This document shows positions 34,541 to 43,383 of a stretch of DNA of 64,000 bases, in pieces. The stretch comes from Rubrolithibacter danxiaensis (GTDB lineage: Bacteria > Bacteroidota > Bacteroidia > Sphingobacteriales > Sphingobacteriaceae): assembly GCF_047272945.1 (NCBI RefSeq), contig NZ_JBKOPS010000002.1, forward strand, positions 124,001 through 188,000, read 5' to 3'. The position numbers and the translations under genes are program-made. The number at the start of each line of letters is the position of its first letter. Position 1 is the first letter of the stretch. Below the pieces are notes generated by a model, which was not told where the DNA came from, searched no databases, and saw only the letters and a program-made list of their open reading frames with translations.

Positions 34541-36937
34541 TCAGGATAATGGTTTGTAAGGAATTGAGAAAGAAAAAGTAGTCCCCTTACCATAAACCGA
34601 AGTAAAGCTAATCTTTCCGTTATGCCCTTTAATTATTTCTGAAGCAATATAAAGGCCTATGCCTAATCCTGTAAATTTATAGGATGTATTTTCTACCCTG
34701 TAAAACCTGTTAAAAATAAAAGGGACTTTTTCTTCTGGAATACCCACACCGAAATCAGTTATTGAAATGTTTAAAGTATCAGCTTTATCAGTAACCTCGA
34801 GGATAATCTCGAAAGAGTCTGGAGAATATTTAGCAGCATTGGATAAAAGATTGCATAAAACCTGCTCTAAACGCAGCTTGTCTCCAACCATGCGTATGGA
34901 AGTATCTCCTTTAACAGAAATATAATGAGTTGGATAATTATTTTTTATATCCGTAAGAGCATCTTCGAGTATTTCATCAACGCTGAACTCGGAAAAAGTG
35001 TAGTTGATCTTTCCTGCCTGTATTTTAGAGACATTCAGCAGGTCATTAACAAGGGCGGTTAATTTGAAAGCCTGGCGGTTGGTCTTTTCAAGCAGGTTCA
35101 GTATAGATGGCGATCCCTCTTTTTTGGCCACTTTCTCCATAATTTGAATATAGCCTCTTAAACTTGTTATAGGAGTTTTTAATTCATGGCTGGCAATACT
35201 TATAAACTCGTCTTTCTTTTCTTCGTTGGCTTTCTGGTCCTGTATGTCGGTAATAGAACCAATCCATTTCAGAATAGTTCCTTGTTCATCACGCAGGGGT
35301 AGCGCACGGGTAAGGTGCCACCGGTAGCTTCCGTCTTTGTGTAGGATGCGATGTTCAAATTGAAAAATTTCTCCTGTTGCTATTGAGTGCCACCACAACC
35401 GCAAGTTCTTTTGCAGGTCGTTCGGGTGAATGAAATAGGTAAGAGTTAACCTGTTAATTTCTGATAGCGAAAATCCGGTAAATTGTTCCCATTGAGGATT
35501 CAGGTATAACATTTGTCCTTTGTCGTCGGTAGCAAATATTTTCTGAGGCATGGTTTCGGCCATCAGCCGGAAAAGTTCTTCGCTTTCTTTAAGCAATGCC
35601 TGTGCTCGCTTTCTCTCTGTTATATCAACAACTACTCCCGAATAAAGCATTCTGTTCCCTTCCGCGTTTCTTTCAGTGTTTCCACGGGTAAACATCCATC
35701 TTATTTCTCCGTCTCTTCTGATAATTCTGTATTCTGCTTCGTATGCAGCACCTTTTTCTATTGATTCATGCCGCATAGACCGAACTAATGATCGATCATC
35801 CGGATGAATGATTCTCATAAAATCTTCCGCAGGATGACCATTTGGATTATACTCAATACCAAATATTCGGGATAAGCTCTCATCTATATAAAGAATGTTT
35901 TTTTCCAGGTCACGCATCCATGTTCCTACCAGGCCCGATGATAAAGCCGAATTTAACTGAAGCTGTGTTTTTTTAAGCTCTTCTTCTATTTGTTTTCTTC
36001 TTTGAATTTCTGCCTGTGCTTCCTCATTCAGTTTTGTATTTTCTAATGCCAGGCCAATGTGGTTTGCCAGGTTCTGCGCAAATTTTAAATCCGTTTCGTC
36101 GTAATGCCGCCCGTGGGTTGTAGATATAAACATTATAATACCGGAAATGCCCTTACTATTGTTCATGGCAACAGTTATAAGGGATTGAATGCCAAGATTT
36201 CTCACCATCTCCAGCATGTTTAGATCTTTTATCCCCGCCGTAAGCATATCGTCTGTTATAACAGAAACTAAAGAAGGCTGACCGGTTTTTAAAACCAATG
36301 CAGTTCCATAATTTCTCGTTACGTCGATAGGATTTTTTTTCCGGAATTCACGGCCCCAGTCTACTTGCTTTGGATCTTCGTGCTCCAGCAGCAATAGTTC
36401 GATTCCCTCATCTTTAACAATTTCAATTGTAAACCAATTAGCAAATCTTGGTACTATTAATTTTGAGATTTTATTGAGGGCTGTTTTGGTGTCGCGGGCT
36501 TTTGACAGTTCTTCGGCAGCAGTATTCAGGTAAGATAATAATTCTTCATTTTTTTTATAGGATGTTATATCCCTTACAAATAAATAAGTAAGGCAGAGGC
36601 CAGTTTCGTCCAGGAATTTTTTTGTACTGATTAGCCCAAATTTTATAGAGCCGTCTTTACAAAGAATGCCCGATTCAATATTATTAACATCTTCGGAAGA
36701 TGCGGAGTCGTAAATTTTTTTAACTGTATTTGTATCGGTATAAAAATTATTTAGCGGTTTGCCCAGATATTCATTTGCTGAATAGCCAAGCATTGCAAGT
36801 TCACTGTTATTGGCATAGGTAATAATACCTTTAGCATCTATGGCAAGAATATTAAGCATTCCTTCCTGATTGAATTTTTGGAATACTTCATGACTGATAA
36901 TATACTTATAGAACTTCTGCTCGTTTTGGTTAGACAT
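34541..36937 (-). CDS. PAS/GAF multi-sensor histidine kinase
   Basis: A 798-residue soluble histidine kinase without membrane segments. In order: PAS (about 20-135), GAF (about 140-305), PAS/PAC (about 330-450, ending RMLYSGVVVDITERKRA), PAS/PAC (about 455-570), then HisKA with phospho-His in IASHELKTPITSLRGYIQ near residue 582, and HATPase with NLLSNAAKYS, DFGVGIPEEK and GLGIGLYIASEII. It has no receiver domain and no adjacent response regulator gene, so its partner lies elsewhere. The multiple PAS and GAF units suggest it integrates internal signals such as redox or small ligands; nothing shows which. Confidence 0.9.
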   Translation of the reverse strand: MSNQNEQKFYKYIISHEVFQKFNQEGMLNILAIDAKGIITYANNSELAMLGYSANEYLGKPLNNFYTDTNTVKKIYDSASSEDVNNIESGILCKDGSIKFGLISTKKFLDETGLCLTYLFVRDITSYKKNEELLSYLNTAAEELSKARDTKTALNKISKLIVPRFANWFTIEIVKDEGIELLLLEHEDPKQVDWGREFRKKNPIDVTRNYGTALVLKTGQPSLVSVITDDMLTAGIKDLNMLEMVRNLGIQSLITVAMNNSKGISGIIMFISTTHGRHYDETDLKFAQNLANHIGLALENTKLNEEAQAEIQRRKQIEEELKKTQLQLNSALSSGLVGTWMRDLEKNILYIDESLSRIFGIEYNPNGHPAEDFMRIIHPDDRSLVRSMRHESIEKGAAYEAEYRIIRRDGEIRWMFTRGNTERNAEGNRMLYSGVVVDITERKRAQALLKESEELFRLMAETMPQKIFATDDKGQMLYLNPQWEQFTGFSLSEINRLTLTYFIHPNDLQKNLRLWWHSIATGEIFQFEHRILHKDGSYRWHLTRALPLRDEQGTILKWIGSITDIQDQKANEEKKDEFISIASHELKTPITSLRGYIQIMEKVAKKEGSPSILNLLEKTNRQAFKLTALVNDLLNVSKIQAGKINYTFSEFSVDEILEDALTDIKNNYPTHYISVKGDTSIRMVGDKLRLEQVLCNLLSNAAKYSPDSFEIILEVTDKADTLNISITDFGVGIPEEKVPFIFNRFYRVENTSYKFTGLGIGLYIASEIIKGHNGKISFTSVYGKGTTFSFSIPYKPLS

Positions 36938-37156
36938 AGAGGAAAATTATCAGAAATTAAATGGAGTATATTTTACTTGTAATAATATAGAAAAATATTG
37001 AATTGTTTACTTTTATCAGTCTGCAATTCGATGTCGAATAGGCGATTAAAGAGGTTATAAATTAAGGACAGAGAAAAAAATAGAAAAAAAATAAGAAGGT
37101 GTAAAACAAATTTGATTTAGCTGCGTTTAATGTCTTAGTAATTGAGAGCGTTAATG

Positions 37157-37193
37157 AAGTCCCGGGGGAGCTATCTTCCGGGCTTTATTTTTT
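37157..37193 (+). terminator. Plus-strand hairpin with T tract in a minus-strand gene neighbourhood
   Basis: AAG-t-CCCGG (37157-37165) pairs with CCGGGCTT (37078+100: 37178-37185), followed by TTATTTTTT on the plus strand. On the minus strand no T tract follows. The 254-base gap 36938-37191 holds no credible protein gene; this could end an unannotated plus-strand transcript. Confidence 0.4.
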
Positions 37194-37539
37194 ATCTGTT
37201 TTCCTGTAACTCATCCCAGTATTCAACAGCATGTCGGTAATGGGGTATAACAATAGAGCCTCCTACCAGGTTTGCTATCATAAATACTTCATTCATTTCA
37301 TCGGTAGTAACTCCCGCTTCGTGACATTTGCCTAAATGGTATTTTATACAATCGTCGCAACGAAGCACCATAGATGCCACAAGTCCGAGCATTTCTTTTG
37401 TTTTTACATCCAATGCTCCTGCGGCATAAGTAGTGGTATCTAAAGCAAAAAATCGTTTAATATTTGTATTGGCCGTTTCCATGATGCGATCGTTCATCCG
37501 GGTACGGTAATTATTAAATTCTTCAATAAGGCTGGCCAT
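37192..37539 (-). CDS. Carboxymuconolactone decarboxylase family protein (AhpD-like)
   Basis: A 115-residue all-helical protein of the CMD/AhpD family. The redox motif CxxC followed by His is present as RCDDCIKYHLGKC near residue 57, as in alkylhydroperoxidase AhpD, so a thiol-peroxidase or disulfide-reductase activity is more likely than decarboxylation. It lies 15 bases downstream of the alkyltransferase-like gene in a trmB-atl-cmd unit on minus, perhaps with a stress-related role (inference). Confidence 0.85.
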   Translation of the reverse strand: MASLIEEFNNYRTRMNDRIMETANTNIKRFFALDTTTYAAGALDVKTKEMLGLVASMVLRCDDCIKYHLGKCHEAGVTTDEMNEVFMIANLVGGSIVIPHYRHAVEYWDELQENR

Positions 37540-37554
37540 AATAATCTTTTATTT

Positions 37555-37890
37555 TTAAAGTTCAAGTTCTTTTGCCGGATCCCAGAAAATAGTGTTAAAA
37601 TTTACTACTTGATCATCAACTACTTCAATTCCTTCGCTTTCTAACAATTGCTGCATTAATGAAGCTGGTTTGAAATGGATCTTTCCGGTTAGCATGCCCT
37701 GGCGGTTAAGAACGCGGTGGGCAGGAACAGGCGGAGAAACGCCAGCAGAGGCGGCCATGGCATAGCCCACCATTCTCGACGAACTTTTTGCACCCAGGTA
37801 ATTTGCTATTGCCCCGTACGATGTAACTCTGCCAAATGGTATTTGCCGGGCAACATCCTGGACGTCGCGAAAGAAATTAGCTTTTTCCAT
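37555..37890 (-). CDS. Alkyltransferase-like protein (MGMT family without active Cys)
   Basis: A 111-residue DNA-binding protein homologous to the C-terminal domain of O6-methylguanine-DNA methyltransferase. The Tyr-flip and helix-turn-helix region is PFGRVTSYGAIANYLG, with SSRMVGYAMAA supplying the Arg finger. The active-site PCHR is replaced by PAHR (VPAHRVLN near residue 70), so it cannot accept alkyl groups. Family ATL proteins instead bind O6-alkylguanine and hand it to nucleotide excision repair. Ala in place of the usual Trp (PWHR) is a less common variant. Its ATG shares one base with the trmB stop codon (TAATG), so the two are translationally coupled. Confidence 0.88.
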   Translation of the reverse strand: MEKANFFRDVQDVARQIPFGRVTSYGAIANYLGAKSSSRMVGYAMAASAGVSPPVPAHRVLNRQGMLTGKIHFKPASLMQQLLESEGIEVVDDQVVNFNTIFWDPAKELEL

Positions 37891-38540
37891 TATTCAAAGC
37901 TAAACTTCAAATAGTTTATATTCTTATCGGAGGCTAAATATTTTTTTTCGTAATACGTTTTAATTGATAACACTTCATCTGCAAGGCCGGATTTATAAAG
38001 GTCTTCGGTTTTAGTATGCAGTTTTAATCCTAATTCACTGATCTTTTCAAAAGTGTATTCGTGAAGGGCGTCATTGTCGGTTTTAAGATGTAAAAGTCCT
38101 TCCTGCTTTAGCAAAACTTTATACTTTTCTAAAAATCCGGGGAAAGTTAAGCGCTTCTTTTCCCGGCTAACCTGGGGCTGCGGATCGGGAAAAGTTATCC
38201 ATATTTCTGCTACTTCTCCGGGAGCAAAATAATCCATTATATTCTCTATCTGGATTCTTAAAAAAGCTACATTGGATATATTTTCTTCAAGAGCCGTTTT
38301 TGCCCCGCGCCATATTCTGTTACCTTTATAATCAATCCCGATGAAATTTTTATCGGGGAAAAGCTTTGCAAGGTTTACGGTATATTCACCTTTACCGCAA
38401 GCCAGCTCAAGAATAAGGGGATTGTTATTTTTAAAATGCTGGCTGGCCCATTTCCCTTTTAACGGTTTCCCTTCGTCTAATTGCAGTACATTGGCAAAGG
38501 TTGCTACCTCTGCAAACCGTTTTAATTTATCCTTACCCAT
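37890..38540 (-). CDS. trmB: tRNA (guanine-N7-)-methyltransferase
   Basis: It methylates G46 in the variable loop of tRNAs using SAM. The 216-residue protein has the SAM motif LILELACGKGEYTVNLAKLFPDKNFIGIDYKG at 45-76 and the diagnostic WITFPDPQPQ motif near residue 135. The extra end KTYYEKKYL carries the tRNA-binding block. It heads the trmB-atl-cmd unit and is divergent from fcl, with back-to-back promoters in between. Confidence 0.94.
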   Translation of the reverse strand: MGKDKLKRFAEVATFANVLQLDEGKPLKGKWASQHFKNNNPLILELACGKGEYTVNLAKLFPDKNFIGIDYKGNRIWRGAKTALEENISNVAFLRIQIENIMDYFAPGEVAEIWITFPDPQPQVSREKKRLTFPGFLEKYKVLLKQEGLLHLKTDNDALHEYTFEKISELGLKLHTKTEDLYKSGLADEVLSIKTYYEKKYLASDKNINYLKFSFE

Positions 38541-38557
38541 TTATTGAATTTAGCCGA

Positions 38558-38577
38558 CAAAAATAATTTTATCTTTG
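38558..38577. promoter_or_regulatory. Back-to-back -7 elements for trmB and fcl
   Basis: TAnnTTTG occurs on both strands: minus-strand TATTTTTG at 38558-38565 for trmB (ATG 18 bases away) and plus-strand TATCTTTG at 38570-38577 for fcl. Only four bases separate them, so the two polymerases would compete. This placement also argues for the GTG at 38596 as the fcl start. Confidence 0.5.
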
Positions 38578-38595
38578 CGTGATAGATACAAACAG

Positions 38596-39525
38596 GTGGA
38601 AAAAAGTTCAAAAATATATGTTGCAGGACACAGGGGAATGGTTGGTTCTGCCATTGTAAGAAAGCTCGAAAAAGAAGGCTATACAAATATAATTACCAGT
38701 AGTTCTGCCGACCTGGATTTAAGGAACCAGCAGGCCGTTGCTGAATTTTTTTCAATCGAAGTGCCTGATTACGTATTCCTGGCAGCAGCGAAAGTGGGCG
38801 GAATTGTTGCTAATAACACCTATCGTGCTGATTTTTTGTATGATAATCTGAGTATACAAAATAATATTATTCATAATTCTTATTTATATGGAGTAAAGAA
38901 ACTTTTGTTTCTGGGTTCCAGCTGTATCTATCCTAAACTTGCGCCGCAACCCTTAAAGGAAGAATACCTGCTTACCGGCCTTTTAGAACCTACAAACGAA
39001 CCCTATGCCATTGCAAAAATTGCAGGTATAAAGCTGTGCGATGCCTATCGGGATCAGTACGGGTGTAATTTTATTTCTGTGATGCCTACCAACCTATATG
39101 GGTACAATGATAATTATCATCCCGAAAACTCACATGTCTTGCCGGCGCTCATCCGCAAGTTTCATGAAGCTAAAGAAAATGGAGAAGAGAAAGTAACTGT
39201 TTGGGGAAGCGGAACTCCGCGTAGGGAATTTTTATTTGCGGATGATCTGGCTGATGCCTGTTATTATTTGATGTTGAATTACGATGAACCTAACCTGATT
39301 AATATTGGGACGGGGGAAGACATAAGTATTAAAGACCTTGCCTTATTGATAAAAGATATAACAGGATTTGAAGGTGAGTTGGAGTTTGATTTGAGCAAGC
39401 CGGATGGTACCCCACGTAAATTAATGGATGTAACTAAACTTCATTCAAAAGGGTGGGGCCATAAAATTGAACTTCCTGAAGGAATCAGGCTGGCTTATGA
39501 AGATTTTTTAAAGAAACACGTATAA
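38596..39525 (+). CDS. fcl: GDP-L-fucose synthase
   Basis: A short-chain dehydrogenase family epimerase-reductase turning GDP-4-keto-6-deoxy-mannose into GDP-L-fucose for surface glycans. The NADP site AGHRGMVGSAIV follows MEKSSKIYV directly, and the catalytic Ser-Tyr-Lys are in LGSSCIYP and EPYAIAKIAG. Length is about 309 residues. The longest frame begins at a TTG (38575) that lies within the promoter -7 element, so I place the start at GTG 38596. gmd, the usual partner gene, is not in the window. A strong terminator follows the stop codon. Confidence 0.92.
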   Translation: MEKSSKIYVAGHRGMVGSAIVRKLEKEGYTNIITSSSADLDLRNQQAVAEFFSIEVPDYVFLAAAKVGGIVANNTYRADFLYDNLSIQNNIIHNSYLYGVKKLLFLGSSCIYPKLAPQPLKEEYLLTGLLEPTNEPYAIAKIAGIKLCDAYRDQYGCNFISVMPTNLYGYNDNYHPENSHVLPALIRKFHEAKENGEEKVTVWGSGTPRREFLFADDLADACYYLMLNYDEPNLINIGTGEDISIKDLALLIKDITGFEGELEFDLSKPDGTPRKLMDVTKLHSKGWGHKIELPEGIRLAYEDFLKKHV

Positions 39526-39557
39526 AAAAAGGAAGCTGCTACAGGCTTCCTTTTTTT
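39524..39557. terminator. Bidirectional terminator after fcl
   Basis: A seven-A run, GGAAGC (39531-39536), an 8-base loop, GCTTCC (39545-39550) and a seven-T run make a symmetric hairpin between fcl and the convergent small-gene operon. Confidence 0.88.
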
Positions 39558-39560
39558 ATT

Positions 39561-40007
39561 TTAATAAGCTTCTGTATCGGGTGGGATACCGTAATCTTTT
39601 GCATATTCTTTTTGGATACGCTCCTGCTTACGATGAGCAAAAAATCCTTTTACTTTATCAGTAATCCCGCTAAAAAGACTTGTATTTACTTTTGAGGCTG
39701 CTTTTTGCGACAGAAAAGTTACCAGGGTTTTTGTTATAAAGCCTGATCGCTTAAAGAAAGTTGTATTAAGCAGAAGGGGTAAAGCAAAGCGGGTAATATT
39801 GGTTACAATATCGCTTTGCAGCAATCCTTGCAATGTTGATTTATTGGAAGAAGGTTGCTTCGACTTAAAATGTGACGTGATTGTGTGATAAATTGCCGCC
39901 GGGTCAGTCAGCGTTTCTTTAAGCAATTCTTCCTGATGAAATTGTTTGATCTTCAACAAATCAATTTCTGTTCTCAGGTCTGCGAAACTGGTAAAAGCCT
40001 TTTCCAT
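39561..40007 (-). CDS. Hypothetical protein of the YtxH/YqjE operon
   Basis: A 148-residue protein that I cannot assign to a named family. The N-terminal half is helical and charged (FTSFADLRTEIDLLKIKQFHQEELLKE). The middle has a moderately hydrophobic segment near residues 68-92 (IVTNITRFALPLLLNTTFFKRSGF), and the end is basic. It begins exactly where the upstream YqjE-like gene stops, so the two are coupled. The gene order YtxH, YqjE-like, hypothetical suggests a small envelope or stress operon. Confidence 0.65.
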   Translation of the reverse strand: MEKAFTSFADLRTEIDLLKIKQFHQEELLKETLTDPAAIYHTITSHFKSKQPSSNKSTLQGLLQSDIVTNITRFALPLLLNTTFFKRSGFITKTLVTFLSQKAASKVNTSLFSGITDKVKGFFAHRKQERIQKEYAKDYGIPPDTEAY

Positions 40008-40358
40008 TTACTTTTTATTTTGAAATATGCGTTTAACCATAAAGTTATGCAGGTATTTTTCTACCAGTTTATCTTTAGTAAATACCATTAAAAGTGCAAG
40101 TAACAGGTAAATCAGTGTTAAAATGCCGAATCCTTTTGTATAAGAATCCAGCAAATCCGACAGGAAAAAACCAAGTGTGAATGAGCCAAAAAGAAAGGCC
40201 AGCACAGACATGATTAACACAAAGGTATCGGTTATCAGGTTGGCGGTAATCATAACCACGCGTTCCATAATGGATAATCTGCCCAATTCAATACGTGTGG
40301 CTATGTATTCTTTTATCAAAGCGATTATATCCTGGTTTTTATCCGGAGTTTCTGACAT
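40008..40358 (-). CDS. Phage holin-like/YqjE-type small membrane protein
   Basis: A 116-residue inner-membrane protein with two strong hydrophobic segments, near residues 35-62 and 73-95. The charged N-terminus IALIKEYIATRIELGRLSIMERV resembles the holin-X/YqjE family, which despite its name is chromosomal and often paired with YtxH-like genes and a small third protein. Function is unknown; a membrane-stress role is inference. It sits 48 bases downstream of the YtxH gene and abuts the next gene. Confidence 0.75.
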   Translation of the reverse strand: MSETPDKNQDIIALIKEYIATRIELGRLSIMERVVMITANLITDTFVLIMSVLAFLFGSFTLGFFLSDLLDSYTKGFGILTLIYLLLALLMVFTKDKLVEKYLHNFMVKRIFQNKK

Positions 40359-40406
40359 ATAGCAAAATTTAATTTAACCTGACCATCCAGGAATAATTGT
40401 TGAAAA

Positions 40407-40685
40407 TCAAATTTGATCTGTTACAGGAGCATCTTCTGCATTATACCGGCCTTCTGCCTGGTTAAATTGCGTTTTAAGACTGTCTACTATTTTATCCTTT
40501 AAGCTGGCAAGATTGTCGATCTCCTCTGCAGCCCTGTCTTTAATAGAATCGCCCAGATTTTTTAACGCGTCGTTCAGTTTATCGCGGGTATCGGTACCTT
40601 TATCAGGTGCAAATAAAATTCCAAGGGCAGCACCGGCAGCTAAGCCGGCAAGTAAAGCGATTAGCGTTTTAGAATTATCATTCAT
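40407..40685 (-). CDS. YtxH domain protein
   Basis: A 92-residue YtxH-type protein: one Gly/Ala-rich membrane helix (LIALLAGLAAGAALGILFAPDKG) followed by an amphipathic coiled-coil-like tail with heptad Leu and Asp. The longest open frame runs 57 codons further upstream, but this would overlap the end of the AI-2E gene and adds a Phe/Cys-rich nonsense leader. The ATG at 40685 (MNDNSKTLIALL) is the right start. In Gram-positives YtxH is a general stress protein; here it leads the three-gene unit. Confidence 0.82.
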   Translation of the reverse strand: MNDNSKTLIALLAGLAAGAALGILFAPDKGTDTRDKLNDALKNLGDSIKDRAAEEIDNLASLKDKIVDSLKTQFNQAEGRYNAEDAPVTDQI

Positions 40686-40749
40686 AATAATCTTTGATTT
40701 AACTTTTATTCTTATTATACAAAGAAAACAAAAAAAGTGTTTGAATAAA

Positions 40750-41793
40750 TTATTCTTCTTCGGCAGAACGGATACGCTCAAGCCGTTCTGTAGCAAGGCG
40801 GCTGGTTTCGTAAATTCGTATAGTAAGAATGAAGTATGATAAGAGTAGCGGCCCATAAACCAATCCCATGATTCCGAATACGGGTATCCCGATAATAACG
40901 CCTATAATTGTTATAATCGGGTGCGTATTTCCAATGCGTTTTGCAAGTAAAAAGCGAATTACGTTGTCAATATTTATAATTAAAATGAGCCCCCATAGTA
41001 ACATACCGATTCCGGCGAAGTTATTTCCGTTAAGAAGTTCAATAATTGCGGCTGGGATAAACACAACAGGAGATCCGATAACGGGTAAGAAAGATAAGAA
41101 GGTGGATATTACTCCCCAGAAAATCGGATCGGCTATGCCAAAAATAAAAAAGCCAATACTTACAAGTGCTCCTTGTACAACTGCAATTAAACCTTGCCCT
41201 AATACATTTGCATAGGTTATATTTTTTAATTCTGTTGCAAATTTTAAAGCGTTTTGCTGTCGGAAGGGCGAGTACCTCAGTAAGCCTTTTTCAAAGTCTT
41301 CTCGTTTTACAAACATGAAATACAGCAGAAAGTACATAATTAAGGTGCCGATAACAATATTGGCCGCACCGGTAAGTAAGGATGGAAACAGCTCGCCGAA
41401 ATAAACAGAAGCCTTTTGCATGGCATGATCGATAAGGTCGGGCTGATAAAGGCTGTTTCCGGCAAAGTAATCTAGTTTTTTTACTAAAAGCTTGATCTGG
41501 TATTTGTCGTCATGGAACTCTTTTATTTTATTCAATACCAGCGATCCAAGTATCAGAATCGGAAGGATTATTATCAGAAAGGAGCCGATAATTATTATGG
41601 AGGCGGAAAATACCCGGCTTAGTCGTTTCTTGTCAGTAAGAAATATAAAAATCGGTCGGAAAATAGTGTACATAACTACCGTGCTTAACAGCGATCCGGC
41701 AATTGTCCGCAAAGAATATAAAATGAAACAGCCAAGAACAATCAGTATAATTAAAACTATGTTGTTCCGTTGCCTGTAATTAAATACAGCCAT
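40750..41793 (-). CDS. AI-2E family transporter, second copy
   Basis: A 347-residue polytopic inner-membrane protein of the PerM/AI-2E exporter family. Hydrophobic runs occur near 12-45, 60-90, 145-170, 205-290 and 300-330. The family C-terminal block is recognisable as FLSFLPVIGSPVVFIPAAI and LAKRIGNTHPIITIIGVIIGIPVFGIMGLVYGPLL. It is only loosely similar to the copy at 5765-6952, so they probably carry different substrates. It lies 84 bases downstream of the NtrC-type regulator gene on the same strand. Confidence 0.87.
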   Translation of the reverse strand: MAVFNYRQRNNIVLIILIVLGCFILYSLRTIAGSLLSTVVMYTIFRPIFIFLTDKKRLSRVFSASIIIIGSFLIIILPILILGSLVLNKIKEFHDDKYQIKLLVKKLDYFAGNSLYQPDLIDHAMQKASVYFGELFPSLLTGAANIVIGTLIMYFLLYFMFVKREDFEKGLLRYSPFRQQNALKFATELKNITYANVLGQGLIAVVQGALVSIGFFIFGIADPIFWGVISTFLSFLPVIGSPVVFIPAAIIELLNGNNFAGIGMLLWGLILIINIDNVIRFLLAKRIGNTHPIITIIGVIIGIPVFGIMGLVYGPLLLSYFILTIRIYETSRLATERLERIRSAEEE

Positions 41794-41877
41794 CTATATG
41801 ATTTTACTCTGATAACATCGTAATCGATCGCTGGTTTTTTAATCGACTATTAACAGAGCGGAAAGAATTCGCAGGTA

Positions 41878-43263
41878 TTATTCGAGATTGATACCCTTCA
41901 TTTTGTTATAGAGAGTTTTCCGGTCGATATTTAATATTTTTGCGGCCTTTGATTTATTAAAATTTACCTCTCTGAGCACTTTTAAAATTGTTTCAAACTC
42001 GGCTTCAAGAGCGGCATTCTTTAAATCGCGAGGGTTATTTTTGTTGGATTCAACTGCTGTTTCCATGGCAGAAACCTTATGGAAATTAGAAATTTCCAAT
42101 GGCAATGATTTCAGCTGGATCAGATTGGTATCAGACAAAAGCGTTGCCCTGCGCATTACGTTTTTAATTTCGCGTACATTTCCGGGCCAGTTATAGTTTA
42201 GGAGGCAATCGATTACCTCATTTGTAAAACCTTCCACATTCCTGTTCAGCTCTTCGTTTGCTACTTTTAAAAAGTTTTCGGCAAAAATCAGAATGTCGTT
42301 TCCTCTTTCGCGTAAGGGAGGAAGATCAATGCAGAACTCATTAAAGCGGTGAAAAAGATCTTCCCTGAAACGTCCGGCCTGAATTTCATCCTGCAGTGCT
42401 TTATTGGTTGCTACAATTATGCGTACATCTAGGTCAATTTCTTTAGTGCTTCCAATTCGTTTAATTTTTCGCTCCTGCACAGTTCTTAACAGGGCGGCCT
42501 GAATTTCATAGGATAGATTACTTACCTCATCAAGAAATAAAGTACCTCCGTTTGCAAGTTCAAAGTGGCCTATCTTGGTGTACATAGCTCCCGTAAAAGC
42601 GCCTTTTTCGTGTCCGAAAAATTCGCTTCCGGCAAGTTCTTTGGTTAAAGAACCGCAGTCCATTGCAATAAAGGGCTTATCTTTCCGGGCACTTTTTTGA
42701 TGAATAGAAAGAGCGACAGATTCTTTTCCGGTGCCGCTTTCGCCGGTAAGGATAACACTGTAATTGGTAGGGGCTATAATTTCTATTTGCCGCTGCAGTT
42801 CTTTAGATACTGCGCTTTGTCCTGTTACAAAGCTAGTTTCAGAAACCTGAGGGGTTTTCGCTTTTCGGGCAGAAAATGCTTCCTCGGTTTCAATTAAGGC
42901 CTCCTGCGTTTCGAGGGCTTTGTTAATAGTATTTAATATTTCGTCGGGATAAAGAGGTTTGGTAATGTAATCGTAAGCTCCCATTTTAATAAGTTCAACG
43001 GCAAGCTTTATATCAGAATATCCGGTTATTATAATGACTCCTGTTTGCGGATGTTCTGTTTTTACTTTTTTTAATATTTCTCGTCCATCCGTATCCTCAA
43101 GGCGATAATCGCTTAAAACAAGATTAAAAGTTTCTTTAGAAAGAATTTCACGGGCAGCAGAACCACTTGTTACTGTTTTTACATCAAACCCATTTCTGGT
43201 TAAGAATTTTGAAAGCAGCAGTCCAATATTTATCTCGTCATCAACAATTAAAATCTTTTTCAT
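41878..43263 (-). CDS. NtrC-family sigma-54-dependent response regulator
   Basis: A 461-residue transcription activator. Residues 1-120 are a receiver with Asp52 (LVLSDYRL) and Lys in ITKPL. Residues 145-375 are the AAA+ domain with Walker A GESGTGKE, the sigma-54-contacting loop GAFTGA and arginine-finger region FREDLFHRFNE. The C-terminal Fis-type helix-turn-helix is KSKAAKILNIDRKTLYNKM. GAFTGA is intact, so it should act with sigma-54. No kinase gene is adjacent; the AI-2E gene is downstream. Targets would have -24/-12 promoters, and I found none convincing within this window. Confidence 0.92.
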   Translation of the reverse strand: MKKILIVDDEINIGLLLSKFLTRNGFDVKTVTSGSAAREILSKETFNLVLSDYRLEDTDGREILKKVKTEHPQTGVIIITGYSDIKLAVELIKMGAYDYITKPLYPDEILNTINKALETQEALIETEEAFSARKAKTPQVSETSFVTGQSAVSKELQRQIEIIAPTNYSVILTGESGTGKESVALSIHQKSARKDKPFIAMDCGSLTKELAGSEFFGHEKGAFTGAMYTKIGHFELANGGTLFLDEVSNLSYEIQAALLRTVQERKIKRIGSTKEIDLDVRIIVATNKALQDEIQAGRFREDLFHRFNEFCIDLPPLRERGNDILIFAENFLKVANEELNRNVEGFTNEVIDCLLNYNWPGNVREIKNVMRRATLLSDTNLIQLKSLPLEISNFHKVSAMETAVESNKNNPRDLKNAALEAEFETILKVLREVNFNKSKAAKILNIDRKTLYNKMKGINLE

Positions 43264-43383
43264 ATAAAGAGTGGAGAGCGGTTAGTTATTGTAAGATAGG
43301 CTAAAATATATAAATCTTAAAATAATATGAATTTTTATCCCTCGTTTTTCTAAAAATCCGCTTTTTATTAAGCTTTCTGCCGG

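Noticed and set aside
40686..40856. N-terminal extension of the YtxH gene by 57 codons
   Set aside because: It would overlap the end of the AI-2E gene and adds a Phe/Cys-rich stretch unrelated to the family; the ATG at 40685 fits.
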